From the NCBI GenBank assembly GCA_026395295.1, contig JAPLYZ010000007.1, forward strand, positions 130,518 through 162,653: 32,136 bases of DNA, in the 5' to 3' direction. A model generated the notes under the pieces. That model saw only the letters and a list, made by a program, of their open reading frames with translations, made no database searches and was not told the DNA's origin. Each line of letters begins with the position of its first letter. Within the stretch, counting starts at the first letter, position 1. This DNA is from Candidatus Staskawiczbacteria bacterium. Lineage in GTDB: Bacteria; Patescibacteriota; Minisyncoccia; Minisyncoccales; Staskawiczbacteraceae. This document shows positions 29,371 through 32,136 of the stretch, one piece after another. Position numbers and translations under genes: made by a program.

Positions 29371-30431
29371 TATGGTATGTTGTTTCCTCCGCCGGTTGGA
29401 ATGACATATACATCTCCCATGTTCATCATACCGGAAGCCACAAATGGTTCTGTGTTTAGGTTCTCAACGAATTTATTAAACGTTTGGCAATACGATGTTC
29501 CGCTTGAATAAAGGGCAACTAAGTAACTTCCTTTTATGTCTATTGAGCCCGGGCATTTTCTAAAACTTAAACAGTCGGTCTGATATGCCTCCGGTCTGTC
29601 AACGTTTGTATAATCAAAAGTCATGGCGTGAGGACTTTTTTGAGAAAAAGGGGCGCGTATTTCTCCGTCGGGCATTTGATAAAATCCGGCGTTAGCTCCG
29701 GCATCCCAGCCGTACGGCTCGCTGTAAAAAGTTACTCCATCTCCTGACAAACCCGGTTCTTGGTTTATCTCAAAAACATCGGCGGCCGAAGCGCTTATAT
29801 TAACAGCCTGGCATCCTTCGTTTGTTATAGGCTGGCTGCATTCTCCTCCATTATCAAGTCCGGCTGTTTTGTGAAAGATTACTCCGAAAAAAACGCCGTT
29901 TGCCGGATCATTAACAATTTTTACAGATTTTAATTTCCCTTTGAATGGGCTCTGTATGGCATCTTCAGACCCGGTTATCACATTAGAGCCGTCTCCTGTA
30001 CAGCCTGCATTCATAAAATAATAAATTCCGGGTTGAGTGTATGGAGCTATAACAACTGTTGGAGGCTGGGTAACAGTTGGAGTTGTAAGATTGGGGTTTA
30101 TGGTGTTTATAATTATGAAAGAAGAGAAAGTTAAAACTAGCCCCAAAACAGCGCCCTTCATTCTGTCTTTTGCATCGCTGTGCGCCTCAACATTAGGATT
30201 TATTAACCCGATGGCGCCTATTGTGAAAGATATCAAAGCCAAAATTCCCGCCAAGTATATTCCTAGTCCGAAAAAATATCTGACATAGGAAGCTATATCA
30301 GTGTTGACCCCATTTATACTTGGCAGTCCGGGAATATTAGGGTAGGTTGTTTCTAGCGCGAGGGCATAACCGGCGCTCGTGAAAAAGAGCGAGAGAAGGA
30401 TGGCTGAGAACAATAAATATTTTTTCTTCAT
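29370..30431 (-). CDS. T4SS_pilin-like membrane protein with Cys-containing C-terminal domain (paralogue 1)
   Basis: The 353-aa paralogue of the next gene has a signal peptide (about 1-26), the same double-helix block ('YFFGLGIYLAGILALISFTIGAIGL', 'DAKDRMKGAVLGLVLTFSSFIIINTINPNL'), a Thr/Pro linker, and a matching C-terminal region. 'PGIYYFMNAGCTGDG', 'GGECSQPITNEGCQAV', 'GVTFYSEPYG' and 'CLSFRKCPGSIDIKGSYLVALY' line up with 'AGVYFYKTAGCPDN', 'GKCQYLNPNQACQSV', 'GIYFFRKSC' and 'GNYLVLLVYMG' of its partner. Duplication followed by divergence is clear. No function can be assigned to the C-terminal domain, which should face outward given the signal peptide and two helices. Confidence 0.75.
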   Translation of the reverse strand: MKKKYLLFSAILLSLFFTSAGYALALETTYPNIPGLPSINGVNTDIASYVRYFFGLGIYLAGILALISFTIGAIGLINPNVEAHSDAKDRMKGAVLGLVLTFSSFIIINTINPNLTTPTVTQPPTVVIAPYTQPGIYYFMNAGCTGDGSNVITGSEDAIQSPFKGKLKSVKIVNDPANGVFFGVIFHKTAGLDNGGECSQPITNEGCQAVNISASAADVFEINQEPGLSGDGVTFYSEPYGWDAGANAGFYQMPDGEIRAPFSQKSPHAMTFDYTNVDRPEAYQTDCLSFRKCPGSIDIKGSYLVALYSSGTSYCQTFNKFVENLNTEPFVASGMMNMGDVYVIPTGGGNNIP

Positions 30432-30446
30432 TGTAGTATTTTTTAA

Positions 30447-32136
30447 TTATTTTGTTGTTGAATTTTTACTCCATTCTTGAGCGCAGAACCAGTTGTCAGT
30501 GAGGGATTCGTCAAAGAGATTTCCAAGATCTTTTCCATAGCAGTAGCCGTCGATTTTTTTGTTGTTATATTCTATTTTGCCGTTATTAATAGGGGCTATC
30601 AACTCGTCTTCAACCCTGGTACAGCTTAAAAGTCTGGCCTTTGCCCCATAAGCGCTGTTTACTAAACTGCAGTCGTTGGTGGCTTTTCTCGAGTAGGTCA
30701 ATTCTTTCATTATATCGCTTCTGGGTTCTACAACAACCTCATTGTAGAAAGTCATAAAATCAAGTTTAAGCTGTCTAAAACTATTCCAAAGTTCTGAAAG
30801 ATAATCAACAATCTGCTGGCATGGGCTTCCCTTGCATGGAACAGTGGAACAAGTGCAGGCCCAGTATCCGTTAGCCCCTCCACCTCCTCCGGCCACTCCA
30901 TTACCTATGTTCCCACCTGCAATAGGTCCGGCTACGCCATTTCCTCCCCCAGCGCCATTCGTACCACCCTTGTCTCCCACAACAGTAAAGTTGCTTCCGG
31001 TGCTTGGATTATTAAAATCCCAGCTTCCATCGTTGTTCGCGCCCCAGTTCCAAATTCCATCGCTACCTCCTCCGCCCATTCCCCCCGTGCTACTGCTAAA
31101 ATTACTGCCACTACCTGTGTTTAACGTATTGCAGAGGCATTCACAGAGAGAGCCTCCGCACATTAATGAGCCCGTGAGAGAACCGAAAAGATTTCCGAAA
31201 AGATTTCCGAATAAAGATTTAGCAAGAGAACTCGTGGCATCGCTGGATATGCTGATATTGGGTCCGGCGCTAAGACCCCATTTAAACCACTTATTATCTC
31301 CTCCGCTATATGTCCTGCTCAATGTGCCAGTACCTGCTGCGCTCCCGCTGGCAGTACCGGTACCGCCTCCGCTGGCAGTTCCGCCCCGCGTATTTCCGAA
31401 TAATCCTGCCAGCGCATCGGCCCTGGTGTTTCCAGAAAGTTGACCAGGACTGGTGCCGCCAACTCCGCCCACGGTTCCTCCCGTGCTTCCAGCGGCACTT
31501 CCTGTTGAGCTCCCGCCGGTGTTCGCGCTTGAGCCGGCAACACTTGCTGCATCAGCAGCTAATCCGCTTGTTTTTCCGCTGATAAGATAATTTAAAAGGG
31601 TATTCTCTTGCGGGCTAAGCCCATTCACGTTTACTCCGCAGTTAGCTGTGCTGGTATGTGAACTGCTGGCATTGGTTACCCCTCCAATATTGCTGTAACT
31701 GCTCCTACTGCTTGAACTGCAATTAATATTTCCGCTTGCAATATTTTTTCCACCACTACCGGCATTTCCAGCTCCTGCGCTAGGCCCCCCTATAGTCAAT
31801 CCTCCGCCTCCGCTGTTTGGATTGCCAAAGTTGAGCTGAGCCAGCAAAGGCGATTCTGCGCTGGCGGTTTCTATTTGTATGCTTGATTTTAGGCTGTCAA
31901 TTATGCTGGCAGTCGTATATTTAGATGGACTATCCGGGGCGTTGTTATAATAAAAACCATCCCACATACCGCCTCCCTGATCTGGAGGAGGTATCACCCA
32001 AAACTGATTGTATTGACATCCGGTTGTGCAAATTGGATCTCCTGTTTCAAATCTTGCGCCACACCTGCAATAATCTTGGACAGGAGAAGTATTTTTTGCT
32101 TGGCCCACTTTTGTTGTTTGTATAATCACTTTTTCT
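30447..32136 (-). CDS. Very large Gly/Ser-rich secreted protein (partial, N-terminus outside window)
   Basis: The frame is open to the right edge. The track's GTG at 32129 is internal, so the 5' end lies beyond the window. Visible: a Cys-rich opening ('DYCRCGARFETGDPICTTGCQ'), then about 350 residues of low-complexity Gly/Ser/Ala/Thr/Asn sequence ('GGTVGGVGGTSPGQLSG'). A structured C-terminal region follows: 'CTCSTVPCKGSPCQ', 'LWNSFRQLKLDFMTFYNEVVVEPRSDIMKELTYSRKATNDCS', 'GYCYGKDLGNLFDESLTDNWFCAQEW'. It precedes the two pilin-like paralogues by 15 bp and is surely in their operon. The glycine-rich stretch suggests a flexible or fibrous extracellular part. No family assigned. Confidence 0.75.
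   Translation of the reverse strand, partial: EKVIIQTTKVGQAKNTSPVQDYCRCGARFETGDPICTTGCQYNQFWVIPPPDQGGGMWDGFYYNNAPDSPSKYTTASIIDSLKSSIQIETASAESPLLAQLNFGNPNSGGGGLTIGGPSAGAGNAGSGGKNIASGNINCSSSSRSSYSNIGGVTNASSSHTSTANCGVNVNGLSPQENTLLNYLISGKTSGLAADAASVAGSSANTGGSSTGSAAGSTGGTVGGVGGTSPGQLSGNTRADALAGLFGNTRGGTASGGGTGTASGSAAGTGTLSRTYSGGDNKWFKWGLSAGPNISISSDATSSLAKSLFGNLFGNLFGSLTGSLMCGGSLCECLCNTLNTGSGSNFSSSTGGMGGGGSDGIWNWGANNDGSWDFNNPSTGSNFTVVGDKGGTNGAGGGNGVAGPIAGGNIGNGVAGGGGGANGYWACTCSTVPCKGSPCQQIVDYLSELWNSFRQLKLDFMTFYNEVVVEPRSDIMKELTYSRKATNDCSLVNSAYGAKARLLSCTRVEDELIAPINNGKIEYNNKKIDGYCYGKDLGNLFDESLTDNWFCAQEWSKNSTTK

Noticed and set aside
30832-31443. 203-aa plus-strand ORF (Pro-rich)
   Set aside because: It is the antisense shadow of the Gly/Ser-rich gene; glycine codons read backwards give proline. 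No promoter or independent support.
1-32136. Alternative genetic code with TGA as glycine
   Set aside because: TGA ends rnpA and mntA at the expected lengths, and no conserved protein contains an in-frame TGA.
1-32136. tRNA, rRNA, CRISPR array or insertion sequence
   Set aside because: No T-loop-like GGTTCRA motif in a cloverleaf, no regularly spaced direct repeats with spacers, and no transposase ORF were found by eye.

Overview
The window reads as part of a small-genome bacterium of the Candidate Phyla Radiation (Patescibacteria, Parcubacteria-like). Grounds: a short YidC without a periplasmic domain; a stand-alone 5'-3' exonuclease; T4SS_pilin-type small membrane proteins; secreted proteins built of 'GWAWSENIGW', CGPADG/WTWTC and SBBP modules; short intergenic gaps and few visible Shine-Dalgarno sequences. 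TGA closes rnpA and mntA, so the standard bacterial code applies and the TGA=Gly lineages are excluded. The replication origin region lies inside the window (dnaN-dnaA / rpmH-rnpA-yidC-khpB, with consensus DnaA boxes in both gaps flanking dnaA).

Layout. 1-4.3 kb: two overlapping secreted, Cys-rich multidomain surface proteins, the first cut by the window edge, ending at a strong terminator. 4.4-5.9 kb: an orphan B12-binding radical SAM enzyme, divergent from rpsT, with overlapping -35 boxes. 6.3-10.8 kb: a minus-strand block with holA, mutM, a HAMP coiled-coil membrane protein, a 5'-3' exonuclease, two small hypotheticals and tsaE. 10.8-12.9 kb: a DHH-like protein with a lost active site, then a PilB/GspE ATPase. 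12.9-13.03 kb: a strong candidate structured ncRNA on the minus strand (23-bp closing stem, T7 tail, promoter placed exactly for a start at the stem). 13.1-14.1 kb: ruvB. 14.2-15.6 kb: a CofE-family ligase and a small membrane protein, possibly folate polyglutamylation and uptake. 15.7-17.8 kb: a secreted seven-bladed SBBP propeller protein whose N-terminal coding region is made of back-to-back palindromes. 17.9-18.5 kb: a HepT/MntA toxin-antitoxin pair. 18.6-21.2 kb: a ComEA-like helix-hairpin-helix plus lamin-tail protein, yebC, ruvC and an unlisted 57-aa ultra-acidic protein with a consensus promoter. 21.3-23.5 kb: a class A PBP. 23.5-28.2 kb: the origin region. 28.2-32.1 kb: two paralogous T4SS_pilin-like proteins and a very large Gly/Ser-rich protein cut by the right edge.

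How it fits together. Housekeeping functions dominate: replication start and clamp, Holliday-junction resolution (ruvB, ruvC), base-excision repair, tRNA t6A synthesis, ribosome and RNase P parts, and membrane insertion. Interspersed is a cell-surface and DNA-uptake theme (PilB, ComEA-like receptor, pilin-like proteins, adhesin-like proteins) that suits a host-dependent scavenger. Two architectural themes stand out. Short palindromic repeats are inserted in frame inside genes (tsaE, the HhH-LTD protein, the SBBP protein). Several genes have a -10 box placed so that transcription should begin at the start codon, i.e. leaderless mRNAs. No insertion sequence, tRNA, rRNA or CRISPR array was seen.
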